Shown here: piece by piece, positions 1-7,976 of the stretch
Layout of the letters: the number at the start of each line of letters is the position of its first letter
How positions within the stretch are numbered: position 1 is the first letter of the stretch
Origin: Trebonia kvetii
GTDB lineage: Bacteria > Actinomycetota > Actinomycetes > Streptosporangiales > Streptosporangiaceae
Reading direction: 5' to 3'
Length of the DNA stretch: 64,000 nt
NCBI RefSeq assembly: GCF_007827045.1
Contig: NZ_RPFW01000005.1
Coordinates: 391,835-455,834, forward strand
The notes under the pieces: model-generated
What the model saw: only the letters and a program-made list of their open reading frames with translations
The model's database searches: none
Told to the model about the DNA's origin: nothing
Translations under genes and position numbers: made by a program

Positions 1-1
1 C

Positions 2-709
2 TTCTTCCACGTGGCCACTGGCGGTGTCATGGTCAAGGAAGACGCGTCCAAGACCGGAAGCACGGTCAAGGGCATGATGACCGCGATGAACATGGGCAAG
101 GGCCAGCTGACCGATGACATGGTGGCCGGCCGCACCATGGGCGGCGGGAACACCGCGGCCGCCAGCCCGTCGAAGATCATGGCCGACCTGATCGGCGGCG
201 GGGTTCCCGAGCGGCACCCGGGCCTGCAGTTCACCCTGGTCGAGTTCGGCGCCAGCTGGCTGGTGTCGTACATGGCGTTCATGGACAAGTCGTGGCGCCG
301 GGGCACCGGCCAGGACCCGAACTGGTGGCTCGGCTTCTGGGAGGAGGGCAAGTCGCCCTACGAGCAGCCCGCCATGGGCCGCCTGTTCAACATCAACGAG
401 AAGTGGCCGTACCCGCTCAAGCCGACCGAGTACGTGCGGCGGCAGTTCCACATCCAGTTCGCCGACGACCCGGTGGCGGTCCAGGCCCGGCACATCACCG
501 GGGTGTCCACGGTGGTCTGGGGCAACGACTACCCGCACGCCGAGGGCACCTTCAACGGCACCGAAGAGGTCATCGCCGAGCACTTTGACAGCACCGTGTC
601 CGACGAGGACCGCGCCGCGATCCTCGGCGGCACCCTGGCCAAGGTGGCCGGGTTCGACGCGAGCAAGAAGCTGGCGGTCGACCGGCAGCCCAGCAAGACG
701 GCGAGCTGA
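2..709 (+). CDS. amidohydrolase family 2 protein, 5'-truncated
   Basis: The open frame runs in from the left edge, so the N-terminus with the first metal ligands (a DxH motif) is missing; 235 codons remain. The visible part has the family's middle histidine region (FFHVATGG) and the C-terminal GNDYPHAEGTF motif, whose Asp is the usual metal ligand of PF04909 hydrolases and decarboxylases. By eye it aligns along its whole length with the complete 431-residue gene at 40922-42217, sharing RTMGGGN, GTGQD and VQARHITGV, so the two are paralogues. A perfect 15-bp hairpin follows, suggesting that it ends an operon. The substrate is unknown; the family includes ACMSD-type decarboxylases. Confidence 0.9.
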   Translation, partial: FFHVATGGVMVKEDASKTGSTVKGMMTAMNMGKGQLTDDMVAGRTMGGGNTAAASPSKIMADLIGGGVPERHPGLQFTLVEFGASWLVSYMAFMDKSWRRGTGQDPNWWLGFWEEGKSPYEQPAMGRLFNINEKWPYPLKPTEYVRRQFHIQFADDPVAVQARHITGVSTVVWGNDYPHAEGTFNGTEEVIAEHFDSTVSDEDRAAILGGTLAKVAGFDASKKLAVDRQPSKTAS

Positions 710-726
710 CGAATCCTGACTGACGG

Positions 727-761
727 AACTCCGGCCCGCGGGCTGACCGCGGGCCGGAGTT
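727..761 (+). terminator. strong intrinsic-type hairpin
   Basis: Bases 727-741 pair perfectly with 747-761 (15 bp, GC-rich) around a 5-nt loop, 17 nt after the stop of the amidohydrolase. No U-tract follows, which is common for actinobacterial terminators. Its place between two same-strand genes fits termination or 3'-end protection. Confidence 0.65.
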
Positions 762-800
762 CGGCCGTTACACGGTGACGATCGCCGACGGAGGCTGCCA

Positions 801-1643
801 ATGACGATGGGCTACCCGGTCAGCCCGCTGGACGGCAAGGTGGTGATCATCACCGGCGCGGCGTCCGGCATGGGACGCGCGGCGGCGCTGCTGTGCGCGG
901 CGCGCGGCGCGGCGGTGGTCGCGGCCGACCTGAACGCTGACGGCGTCCATGCCGTTGCCGCCGAGATCGAGTCGTCGGGCGGCACGGCGCTGGCTCAGGT
1001 TGCCGACCTGACCGCCGAAGACGACGTGCACCAGCTGGTGGAGGCGGCGGTCGGCCGCTTCGGTGCGGTCCACGCGCTGTACAACAACGCCTACGCGGTC
1101 CACCCGGGCGCCGCGACCGACCTGATCGGCACCAGCCTCGACGCGTGGGACTGGACGATCAGAACCTGCCTGACAAGCCAGTTCCTTTGCGCCCGGGCGG
1201 TACTGCCGCACATGCTGCGCAACGGTACCGGGTCGATCATCAACGTGTCCTCCGGCAACGGCCTGGCCGGCAGCGCGACCGCCGCCGCGTACGGAGCGGC
1301 CAAGGCCGGCGTGGTCGTGCTGACCAAGTACATCGCCACCCAGTACGGCAAACGGGGTATCCGCTGCAACACGATCGTGCCCGGCTGGACGATCGAGACG
1401 GGCTGGACCGGAGCGGACGAGAACTTCACCGACGCGCAGCGCGGGCTGTTCGCGGCGGCGCTGGAAGACGTCTGCATGACCGAGCTGGCGAGGCCGCAGG
1501 ACATCGCCCCGGTGGTAGCGTTCCTCGCCTCGGATGATGCCAGGTACGTGCAGGCCGCGACCATCGACGTCAACGGCGGCCTGCTGGCGCACATGCCGGG
1601 CGCGGCCGGCCGGCCCATCGGCGGTCACGCGGACGCAGGCTGA
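801..1643 (+). CDS. SDR family oxidoreductase
   Basis: This 280-residue classical short-chain dehydrogenase probably oxidises an alcohol or reduces a ketone with NAD(P). The cofactor loop TGAASGMG is near residue 20, the NNAG-type motif is NNAY near residue 94, and the catalytic YGAAK is near residue 170. The ATG at 801 has a GGAGG Shine-Dalgarno at 790-794. It follows the hairpin at 727-761 and may be its own unit. The Gly-to-Tyr change in NNAG is mildly unusual. The C-terminal tail after VNGG is longer than usual. The substrate cannot be told. Confidence 0.88.
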   Translation: MTMGYPVSPLDGKVVIITGAASGMGRAAALLCAARGAAVVAADLNADGVHAVAAEIESSGGTALAQVADLTAEDDVHQLVEAAVGRFGAVHALYNNAYAVHPGAATDLIGTSLDAWDWTIRTCLTSQFLCARAVLPHMLRNGTGSIINVSSGNGLAGSATAAAYGAAKAGVVVLTKYIATQYGKRGIRCNTIVPGWTIETGWTGADENFTDAQRGLFAAALEDVCMTELARPQDIAPVVAFLASDDARYVQAATIDVNGGLLAHMPGAAGRPIGGHADAG

Positions 1644-1718
1644 GGCCGCCAGGGATCTAGTCCCGTTGGCCGGGACCGGCAGGTAGCACGGACCTGCTGG
1701 CGGGGTTACCTTCCGGCC

Positions 1719-2252
1719 ATGGACCAGCCTCTGCGCGACCTCGACGATGTCTCTACCTTCAAGCTCTCGGCCGCCGGGCGGGAGCGGCTCTTCGCCCTGA
1801 CTAACGAGTGCGTCGTCTGCTGGACGAACTCCAGCGGCTGGCCGGTCGGCATGCCGCATTCGTTCGTATGGTCGGACGGCAAGTTCTGGGTGCACACCAC
1901 GACCAGGCGCGCGCGCGTAAAGGCGCTCACCGCCCGCCCGGAGAGCTGCATCGTGGTCACGAGCAAGGGCACCGAGATGAACGGGGCCATGGTCACCGCC
2001 AAGACCCGCGCCACCGTCCATCATGGCGACCGTGAGCTCGTGCGCTGGCTGCTGCCCTTGTTCTTCGACCGCACCGGCCTCGGGCCCGACCCGGAGTCCC
2101 GCGCACAGCTGATGGAGCTGTTCGACACCCCGGCCCGGGTGGTGATCGAGTTCACCCCGGTTGATTTCTTCACCTACAGCTCGGCTGAGCTGGACGACGC
2201 GATGGCGTCGAGCGGGATCGACGGCTGGGAACGGCGCGGCTCAAGCGCGTAG
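1719..2252 (+). CDS. pyridoxamine 5'-phosphate oxidase-like split-barrel protein
   Basis: This 177-residue protein begins with a short helix and then a split-barrel pattern (ECVVCWTNSSGWPVGMPHSF, KFWVHTT, ESCIVVTSKG) typical of the PNPOx/FDOR flavin-binding superfamily. Such proteins bind FMN, F420 or haem and often reduce or sense small organics. The ATG at 1719 is preceded by a weak purine stretch. It is convergent with the TetR gene, whose end is 9 nt away. Which cofactor it uses cannot be decided from sequence; actinobacterial members next to catabolic genes are often F420-dependent. A possible short hairpin (1679-1684 with 1692-1697) lies just upstream. Confidence 0.75.
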   Translation: MDQPLRDLDDVSTFKLSAAGRERLFALTNECVVCWTNSSGWPVGMPHSFVWSDGKFWVHTTTRRARVKALTARPESCIVVTSKGTEMNGAMVTAKTRATVHHGDRELVRWLLPLFFDRTGLGPDPESRAQLMELFDTPARVVIEFTPVDFFTYSSAELDDAMASSGIDGWERRGSSA

Positions 2253-2261
2253 CGACGCCCG

Positions 2262-2930
2262 CTACTCCGGCGTCATCAGCTCGGCGGTGGCGGGTGACAT
2301 CGGCGCGGTGAGCATCCCCACCCAGCCGTCGACGTAATTGCTGAGCTGGGCCTGGCTGATCCGCTGATGGCCGCGCGCGAGCTCGGCCAGCAGGTTGAGC
2401 ACGCTGTTGTAAAGCTGCACCTCGCGGCCGGCCCTGGCCCGCTCTGGCAAGCCGGAAAGCAGGCCGGGCACGGCGTCCCGCAGCACGCCGGCGGTGCTGT
2501 CGAGCGTCTGCGGCGGCAGGTACTCCGCGAACGTGCGGGTATTGGCGCTGACTCGCGCCAGGAACGGCACGAACATCTCGCCCGCGTCGATGCTCTCGAT
2601 CAGCGGGCGCACGATGATCCACACCGCCTCGCGTGGGTCACCGAGGACCCCGCGTTCCTGCGCCTCCCGCAGCAGCTCCGCCCGGCGTGCGTTGATCTTG
2701 CGGTAGCGGAACTCGAGCAGCGCGCGCACCAGGCCGGCCTGCGACCCGAAGTGGTAGGTGATCACGGAGGCGTTCGCCTGCCCGGCGGCCGTCTGGATCT
2801 CGCGCAGTGTGACGCCCTCGACGCCGTTCATCGCGAACAGGCGTTCCGCGGCCACCATGAGCAGCTCACGGGTCGCTTCGCCGGTGGCATGGGGGCGTCG
2901 GCTCCGCGCGTTCTGCGCTTGCGCAGTCAT
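2262..2930 (-). CDS. TetR family transcriptional regulator
   Basis: This 222-residue repressor-type protein has an N-terminal TetR helix-turn-helix at about residues 18-65 (AAERLFAMNGVEGVTLREI followed by ASVITYHFGSQAGL), then a helical ligand domain with no recognisable signature. It is divergent from the seven-gene amidohydrolase/thiolase-like operon starting at 3030, with 99 bp between the starts. TetR proteins in that arrangement usually repress themselves and the divergent operon, and the ligand is often an acyl-CoA or pathway intermediate. Control of 3030-8888 is therefore inferred. Candidate operators are annotated at 2976-2994 and 3005-3020. Confidence 0.92.
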   Translation of the reverse strand: MTAQAQNARSRRPHATGEATRELLMVAAERLFAMNGVEGVTLREIQTAAGQANASVITYHFGSQAGLVRALLEFRYRKINARRAELLREAQERGVLGDPREAVWIIVRPLIESIDAGEMFVPFLARVSANTRTFAEYLPPQTLDSTAGVLRDAVPGLLSGLPERARAGREVQLYNSVLNLLAELARGHQRISQAQLSNYVDGWVGMLTAPMSPATAELMTPE

Positions 2931-2975
2931 GGTTCATCGTATCAGCGGGCCATGCCGTCTCATGGAAAAGATAAT

Positions 2976-3020
2976 GAGTTGCTCTTAGAAACTCTAGACA
3001 GTTGAATCAGTTAGTGAAAT
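2976..3020. promoter_or_regulatory. divergent promoter/operator region, TetR and 3030 operon
   Basis: This AT-rich island sits in GC-rich DNA between divergent starts. It holds an inverted repeat GAGTT-N9-AACTC (2976-2994) and a partly symmetric AATCAGTTAGTGAAAT (3005-3020). The complement of the latter contains TCACTAA, the core seen in other promoters of this window (8973, 50905, 54023, 59299). No strong Shine-Dalgarno precedes the ATG at 3030. Confidence 0.5.
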
Positions 3021-3029
3021 GCTCGGATC

Positions 3030-4154
3030 ATGCCGAAGATCTGGACCAACTCGGGCGACTCCCACTTCCTTGAGCCCGCTGACCTGTGGGAGTCTCGGCT
3101 GCCCAGGCGGCTGGCCGACCTCACGCCGAAGGCGGACAAGGACCCCGACGGCGAGTACGAGACCGTGCGGGTGGACGGGCAGACGTTCCGCCGCAAGCTG
3201 CCCACCTCCGCCGCGGTGCAGTTCCTTGAGAACACCCGCAAGGCCGAGGGCATCAGGGATGCCCGGCTGCGGCTCGGCGACCTCGACCACGAGGGGGTCT
3301 GGGGCGAGGTGATCTTCCCCTCGCTCGGCATGTGGTCGTCCACCTTCCGCACGCCGGAGCTGCTGAAGGCGTGCATGCGCGCAAGCAACGAGTGGGCGCT
3401 CGAGGAAGTCGCGTCGGTATCCGACCGCTACGTCGTCACCGCCCAGGTCTCCACCCTCGTGGTCGAGGACGCCGTCACGGAACTCGAGTGGGCGGCCGGG
3501 CAGGGCTTCAGGTCGGTGTTCCTGCCGACCCGGCCGCACCCGAGCGCCCCCGACTGGCACATGGCCGACTGGGAGCCGCTCTGGCGGGCGGCCGAGCAGG
3601 CGGGCATGGTGCTCGCCATCCATATTGGCACCGACCCAGTCGACCTGACGTCAGGCAAGGTCGGCGTCGCCTACCGGGGCCCGGGCGGCGCGGTCATGAA
3701 CTACACCGAGACGACTTTCTCGGGTCAGCGGTTCGCCATGAAGCTGGTGGCGTCGGGTGCGCTGGACCGGCACCCGGACCTGAAGGTGCTGATCTCCGAG
3801 GGCGGGGCCAGCTGGATCCCGTTCCTCGGTGACCGGATGCGGGAGGGCTACCGGCAGCATCACATGGCGGTCAGGCCGAAGCTGACCCGCGACCCCAAGG
3901 ACATCCTGATGACGCAGGTCTACGCGTCCTTCCAGCACGACGAGAGCGCGGTGGCGGCCTACACGGCGATGGGCTACCGGAACGTCATGTTCGGGTCGGA
4001 CTACCCGCACATGGAGGGCACCTACGGCCACACCCAGGACACCCTGAAGGAGCTGTTCGACGGCGTGCCCGTCGAGACCCGGCTGCGGATCACCCAGGGT
4101 GCCTTCGCCGAACTGTTCCCGCACGTGCCGCCCGCTCCCGCGGACGAGGTCTAA
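3030..4154 (+). CDS. amidohydrolase family 2 protein
   Basis: This complete 374-residue PF04909 protein is expected to be a metal-dependent hydrolase or decarboxylase with a TIM-barrel fold. The N-terminal metal motif is GDSH (D10, H12), a middle His lies in AIHIGTD near residue 198, and the C-terminal ligand is in GSDYPHMEGTY near residue 324. It opens a seven-gene operon that continues into a thiolase-like/DUF35 pair 3 nt later. It differs from the longer paralogues at 2-709 and 40922. The ATG at 3030 has only a weak purine run upstream. In catabolic operons such proteins often decarboxylate or hydrolyse a cyclic beta-keto product, but the substrate here is unknown. Confidence 0.92.
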   Translation: MPKIWTNSGDSHFLEPADLWESRLPRRLADLTPKADKDPDGEYETVRVDGQTFRRKLPTSAAVQFLENTRKAEGIRDARLRLGDLDHEGVWGEVIFPSLGMWSSTFRTPELLKACMRASNEWALEEVASVSDRYVVTAQVSTLVVEDAVTELEWAAGQGFRSVFLPTRPHPSAPDWHMADWEPLWRAAEQAGMVLAIHIGTDPVDLTSGKVGVAYRGPGGAVMNYTETTFSGQRFAMKLVASGALDRHPDLKVLISEGGASWIPFLGDRMREGYRQHHMAVRPKLTRDPKDILMTQVYASFQHDESAVAAYTAMGYRNVMFGSDYPHMEGTYGHTQDTLKELFDGVPVETRLRITQGAFAELFPHVPPAPADEV

Positions 4155-4157
4155 CCG

Positions 4158-5369
4158 GTGGCGCGAGACACCGGCGTGCGCGACGTCGCCATCGCCGGCA
4201 TCGGGGCGACGCCTTACTACAAGCGCGGCGAGACCGCGGACAAGAGCATCACCCACCTCGCGGGCGAGGCCATCCTTGCCGCCTGCGCGGACGCTGGCGT
4301 CTCGGTCACCGACGTCGACGGCCTGGCGTTCTACTCGCTCGCCCGGGCGGGCTACGGCGAGCAGATGGAAGCTGGCGAGCTGGTCGAGACCCTCGGGATC
4401 CGCGAGCTGAAGTTCTCGGCCGCGCTGACCGGGGGAGGCGGTGGCTCGGCGGGCGCGATCGGACTCGCCAGGGCCGCGATCGTGGCGGGCGACGCCTCGG
4501 TCGTGGTGACCGTGATGGCGCTGCAGCAGCGGACCCGGCTGGGCACAGTGGTTGCGACTAAGGCGGTCACCCCGGTCAGCTCCTTCGTGCAGCCGTCCGG
4601 CCTGGCCGGGCCCGGCCACCTGATGTCGCTGCTGACCCGGCGGCACATGTACCAGTACGGGACGACGCGCGACGCGTTCGCCGAGATCGCCATCTCCACC
4701 AGGCAGAACGCGCTCAGCCGGCCGAAGGCACGCTACCGCGAGCCGCTCACCCGCGAGCAGTACTTCGCCGCGCGGATGATCGCCGACCCGCTCTGCCTGT
4801 ACGACTTCTGCCTGGAGAGCGAGGGCGCGGTCGCCATCGTCACCACCTCCATCGAGCGCGCCCGTGACCTGCGGCAGCCGCCGGTGCCCGTGGTCGCGGC
4901 CGCGCACGGCGGCACCCGCGAGTGGGGACGCGCGTTCTCCTGGTTCGGCATGCCAGACGACGAGACCTTCGCCTCGTCCGGGAACAAGCCCATCGCCGAC
5001 CGGCTGTACGCCCGGGCCGGGATCACCGCCCAGGACATCGACGTGGCGCTAATCTACGACCACTTCTCGCCGATGGTGCTCATGCAGCTCGAGGACTACG
5101 GCTTCTGCAAGAAGGGCGAGGGCGGCCCGTTCGTGCTCAGCGGCGCGATCAGGTACACGCCGGAGCGCAAGCCTGGCGGCATCCCGGTGAACACGCACGG
5201 CGGCCAGCTCTCCGAGGCCTACGTCATCGGCGCCACCCACATCCTGGAAGGCGTCGAGCAACTGCGCGGCACCGCCGTCAACCAGGTCGCCGGGGCCGAG
5301 CTCGCGCTGGTTACCGGCGGCCCCTCCGCGATCCCGAACAGCGGGCTGATCCTGGGACGTGACCGATGA
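4158..5369 (+). CDS. thiolase-fold lipid-transfer (SCP-x/Ltp2-like) protein
   Basis: The product is a 403-residue non-canonical thiolase. VAIAGIGAT opens the fold, and the segment where true thiolases carry the nucleophilic Cys reads LTGGGGGSAG, with no Cys. IYDHFSPMV and EDYGFC lie near residues 300-317, and NTHGGQLSEAY carries the C-terminal His. Known Ltp2-type members pair with a DUF35 protein and act as retro-aldolases on acyl-CoA esters rather than thiolases; the DUF35 gene here overlaps by 4 bp (ATGA). A lyase role on a beta-hydroxyacyl-CoA is therefore inferred. The GTG start at 4158 follows the previous stop by 3 nt. A damaged paralogous pair lies at 57686-59252. Confidence 0.88.
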   Translation: MARDTGVRDVAIAGIGATPYYKRGETADKSITHLAGEAILAACADAGVSVTDVDGLAFYSLARAGYGEQMEAGELVETLGIRELKFSAALTGGGGGSAGAIGLARAAIVAGDASVVVTVMALQQRTRLGTVVATKAVTPVSSFVQPSGLAGPGHLMSLLTRRHMYQYGTTRDAFAEIAISTRQNALSRPKARYREPLTREQYFAARMIADPLCLYDFCLESEGAVAIVTTSIERARDLRQPPVPVVAAAHGGTREWGRAFSWFGMPDDETFASSGNKPIADRLYARAGITAQDIDVALIYDHFSPMVLMQLEDYGFCKKGEGGPFVLSGAIRYTPERKPGGIPVNTHGGQLSEAYVIGATHILEGVEQLRGTAVNQVAGAELALVTGGPSAIPNSGLILGRDR

Positions 5370-5833
5370 GCACACCCACGCTGGCGACCGCCCTGCCGGC
5401 CGGCGCGGTCAAGATCGCCACCGACCCGAGCACCGAGCCGTTCTGGCTGGCCGCGCGGGAACGCCGCCTGGTCGCCCCCAGGTGCGCGGACTGCGGCCGG
5501 TTCCGGCTGCCGCCGTCGCCGTTCTGCCCGCACTGCCAGTCGACCGCCGTGGACTGGACAGAGCTGTCCGGCCGGGGCACCGTATACACGTTCACGGTGG
5601 TGCACGGGTTTCCCGGGCTGCCGGACATCACCCTGGTCCCGGCGGTCGTCGACCTGCCCGACGCACCAGGCGCCCGGCTGGTCACCAACGTCATCGACGT
5701 GGACCCGGCCGACGTCTCGATCGGCACCGCGCTGACGGTCGACTTCCACCCGGTCTCCGACGGCTGGCTACTGCCCGTGTTCCGGGTGGCAGGCTCGCCT
5801 GTCCCCGGCCCTGCCGTCAAGGAGCGCGCGTGA
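5366..5833 (+). CDS. Zn-ribbon/OB-fold DUF35 protein
   Basis: The 155-residue protein has an N-terminal helix (EPFWLAARERRLV), a rubredoxin-like zinc ribbon (C40, C43, C54, C57) and an OB-fold (GRGTVYTFTVVHGF and following). DUF35 proteins bind acyl-CoA and act as obligate partners of SCP-x/Ltp2 thiolase-fold enzymes. This gene overlaps the thiolase-like gene by 4 bp, so a complex of the two is likely. It overlaps the next small gene by 4 bp (GTGA). All four cysteines are present. Confidence 0.92.
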   Translation: MSTPTLATALPAGAVKIATDPSTEPFWLAARERRLVAPRCADCGRFRLPPSPFCPHCQSTAVDWTELSGRGTVYTFTVVHGFPGLPDITLVPAVVDLPDAPGARLVTNVIDVDPADVSIGTALTVDFHPVSDGWLLPVFRVAGSPVPGPAVKERA

Positions 5834-6048
5834 GTGATTTCGACGGGGAAAGCCCGCTCGACGAGAAGCCGTCGGAGTTTCTGGCCAGCATCGGCATCAC
5901 CGGCGGCGAGCATGACGGGCAGGCGATCGTCCCCGAGGGCGACCACTACAAGTGCTGGTGCTCGTGCGGTGAATGGCTGGTCGAGGCGCCGACCGAGGAG
6001 GAGGGGCTGCACCTTGCCCGCCTCCATACCGGCAGCGTGCCCGCCTGA
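5830..6048 (+). CDS. small Cys-rich protein of unknown function
   Basis: This 72-residue acidic protein begins at a GTG overlapping the DUF35 stop (GTGA), and its stop overlaps the next ATG (TGATG), so it is clearly embedded in the operon. It has C42, C44 and C46 (KCWCSCGEW) followed by H61 and H66 (EGLHLARLH), which suggests a small metal (zinc) site. There is no signal peptide or membrane segment. I do not recognise a named family. Its place between an acyl-CoA-binding OB protein and a TIM-barrel enzyme suggests an accessory or structural subunit, but that is a guess. Confidence 0.75.
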   Translation: MSDFDGESPLDEKPSEFLASIGITGGEHDGQAIVPEGDHYKCWCSCGEWLVEAPTEEEGLHLARLHTGSVPA

Positions 6049-6866
6049 TGCCAGCCCACCCGCGCATCTCCGTCAGCGCGATGAGCTCCGTCCGCTGGTC
6101 CTTCGAGGAGGATCTTGCCCTGTGGCGGGATCTCGGCCTCGGCTGGGCCGGCCTGATCGGGGCCAAGCTTGGCGACGGGATCGAGGCCGGCACCGCCGCT
6201 CTGGCCGAGGCGGGCATCCGGGTCTCCACCGTGATCGTCCCCCGGTTCGACCTGGGCGCCCGCGCCAGCTGGGCGGCGACGCACGAGGCGCACCGCCGGT
6301 GGATCGACGCGGTTGCCAAGTACGACGGCTGGTCCGTATACCTGACCCCGGGCCGCCCCACCGGCGACCTCTGGGAGGAACTGCTCGAACGGCTCGCGGA
6401 GGCGGCCGCGCCGAGCGTGGCGTACGCGCGCGACCGCGGCCTGCGGCTGGCGTTCGAGCCGTCCAAGCGGACCGAGGTGTCGTTCGTGAACAACCTGGCC
6501 GACGCGGTTGACGTGGCCGAGCGGACCGGGCTGGAAATCGTGGCCGACATCGGCAACTTCTGGATGGAGCGCGACCTGCGGGCGACCCTGCTGCGCGCGG
6601 CCCCGCACATCGGCCTCGTGCAGCTGACCGACGTCTCGATTGGCGCCGTGCTCAGCCCGGACGACCCGCCGTCGGGCGGCCGGGTGCCGTTCGGCGAGGG
6701 CGACCTGCCGGTCGCGCGCATCCTGGCCGACATCAAGGACACCGGCTACGCCGGCCCGCTCGAGCTCGAGCTGGTCGGCCCGCCCGGCGACAGCGAGGGG
6801 TACGGGCCGGTCATCCGCCGCGGCGTCTCCGCCGCCGCGGCGATGCTGGCCAACGCCGGACTGTAG
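6048..6866 (+). CDS. sugar phosphate isomerase/epimerase-like TIM barrel
   Basis: This 272-residue member of the xylose isomerase-like TIM-barrel superfamily (AP_endonuc_2) shows the typical metal-site strands: LRLAFEPSK (Glu), IVADIGNFWM (Asp), GLVQLTDVS (Asp/His position), and LELELVGPPGD (final Glu). These enzymes isomerise, epimerise or dehydrate keto-acids and sugars. The ATG at 6048 overlaps the small gene's stop by one base. Related TIM barrels occur at 32220 and 52070, each beside oxidoreductase or acyl-CoA genes, suggesting a recurring non-sugar role. The substrate is unknown. Confidence 0.85.
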   Translation: MPAHPRISVSAMSSVRWSFEEDLALWRDLGLGWAGLIGAKLGDGIEAGTAALAEAGIRVSTVIVPRFDLGARASWAATHEAHRRWIDAVAKYDGWSVYLTPGRPTGDLWEELLERLAEAAAPSVAYARDRGLRLAFEPSKRTEVSFVNNLADAVDVAERTGLEIVADIGNFWMERDLRATLLRAAPHIGLVQLTDVSIGAVLSPDDPPSGGRVPFGEGDLPVARILADIKDTGYAGPLELELVGPPGDSEGYGPVIRRGVSAAAAMLANAGL

Positions 6867-6891
6867 CGGTGAAGCGATAAGGAGGAGCCCG

Positions 6892-7938
6892 ATGGCCCAG
6901 ATGAGCAGGGCACTCGTCATGCCCGGTGACGGAACCTGGGAACTGCGCGAACTGCCGGTGCCCGACCCGGAGCCTGGCGGCGCGGTACTGCGGGTGGAAG
7001 CCGTCGGCATGTGCCACAGCGACGTCGACCACATGCACGGCATCGTGCACACCCCGTGGGGCGGAGCGTACCCGTCGATCGCCGGGCACGAGATCGTCGG
7101 GCGCATCCACGCCCTGGGCGAGGGGACCGCCGCCCGCTGGGGCGTCGTCGAAGGACAGCGGGTCGCCGTCCGCGAGTCGGTGCCGCTGCCAGGCGGCATC
7201 CGCGTCTACGGCCACGACTACGCCATCGACGAGCGGTCCGGGCTGTTCGGCGGATTCGCCGACTACATGGAGCTGCTGCCGGAGACCCTGGTTGAACCGC
7301 TACCCGACGACATCCCCGCCGCCGAGCTCACCGTCTGGGAACCGCTCGCCATCGCCGTCCGCTGGGCGACCGCGGTCAAGCCGGGCGACTCGGTGGCCAT
7401 CCTCGGCCCCGGGCACCTGGGCCTCGCCTCGATCGTCGCCGCCCGGGCGGCCGGCGCGGAGCGCGTCTTCATCACCGGCACCCCGGCCGACGCCATGCGG
7501 CTCGACGCGGCCCGCAAGCTGGGGGTGGAGGAGGCGATCGACATCGGCGCCGCCGATCCTGTCGAGCGTATCCGCGAGCTCACCGGCGACGGCGTCCACG
7601 TGGTGATCGACGCCGCGTCCGGCTCCACCGCCACCGTCACCCAGGGCATGCAGATGGCCAGGCGCGGCGGCACCGTCGTCATCGGCGGTCTGAAGGACCG
7701 TAAGCCGGTCGAGGGCTTCATCAGCGACCTGATCCCGATGCGCCAGCTGCACCTGCACGCGGGTTTCCCCGGCGATCACGTCAAGACCTCGGTCGAGCTG
7801 ATCAGGCAGGGCATGGTCCCCACCGCCGACCTCCTTGGCGAGGTCGTCACCGTCGACGGCTTCGGCGACGCGCTGCGCATGCTGTCGCGCCAGCTTCCGG
7901 GCCGCGACGCGATCCGGCTCTCCCTGCGAATGAGCTGA
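6892..7938 (+). CDS. zinc-binding medium-chain dehydrogenase
   Basis: This 348-residue MDR alcohol dehydrogenase has the catalytic Zn ligands in GMCHSDVDHMHG (Cys near residue 43) and GHEIVG (His near residue 67), then a Rossmann domain with GPGHLGLASI near residue 170. It should interconvert an alcohol and a carbonyl with NAD(P). The ATG at 6892 has a strong AAGGAGGAG Shine-Dalgarno at 6880-6888, the best ribosome site in the operon. It lies 25 nt after the TIM barrel and 38 nt before the alpha/beta hydrolase. The usual four-Cys structural zinc lobe is not evident. Confidence 0.9.
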   Translation: MAQMSRALVMPGDGTWELRELPVPDPEPGGAVLRVEAVGMCHSDVDHMHGIVHTPWGGAYPSIAGHEIVGRIHALGEGTAARWGVVEGQRVAVRESVPLPGGIRVYGHDYAIDERSGLFGGFADYMELLPETLVEPLPDDIPAAELTVWEPLAIAVRWATAVKPGDSVAILGPGHLGLASIVAARAAGAERVFITGTPADAMRLDAARKLGVEEAIDIGAADPVERIRELTGDGVHVVIDAASGSTATVTQGMQMARRGGTVVIGGLKDRKPVEGFISDLIPMRQLHLHAGFPGDHVKTSVELIRQGMVPTADLLGEVVTVDGFGDALRMLSRQLPGRDAIRLSLRMS

Positions 7939-7976
7939 CGCCGTGGAATCCGCGGCCATCTGACAGGCTGGACAGC

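Noticed and set aside
1676..1699. A hairpin upstream of the split-barrel gene (GCAGGT...ACCTGC)
   Set aside because: Only a 6-bp stem and no U-tract, too weak to call a terminator or regulator by itself.
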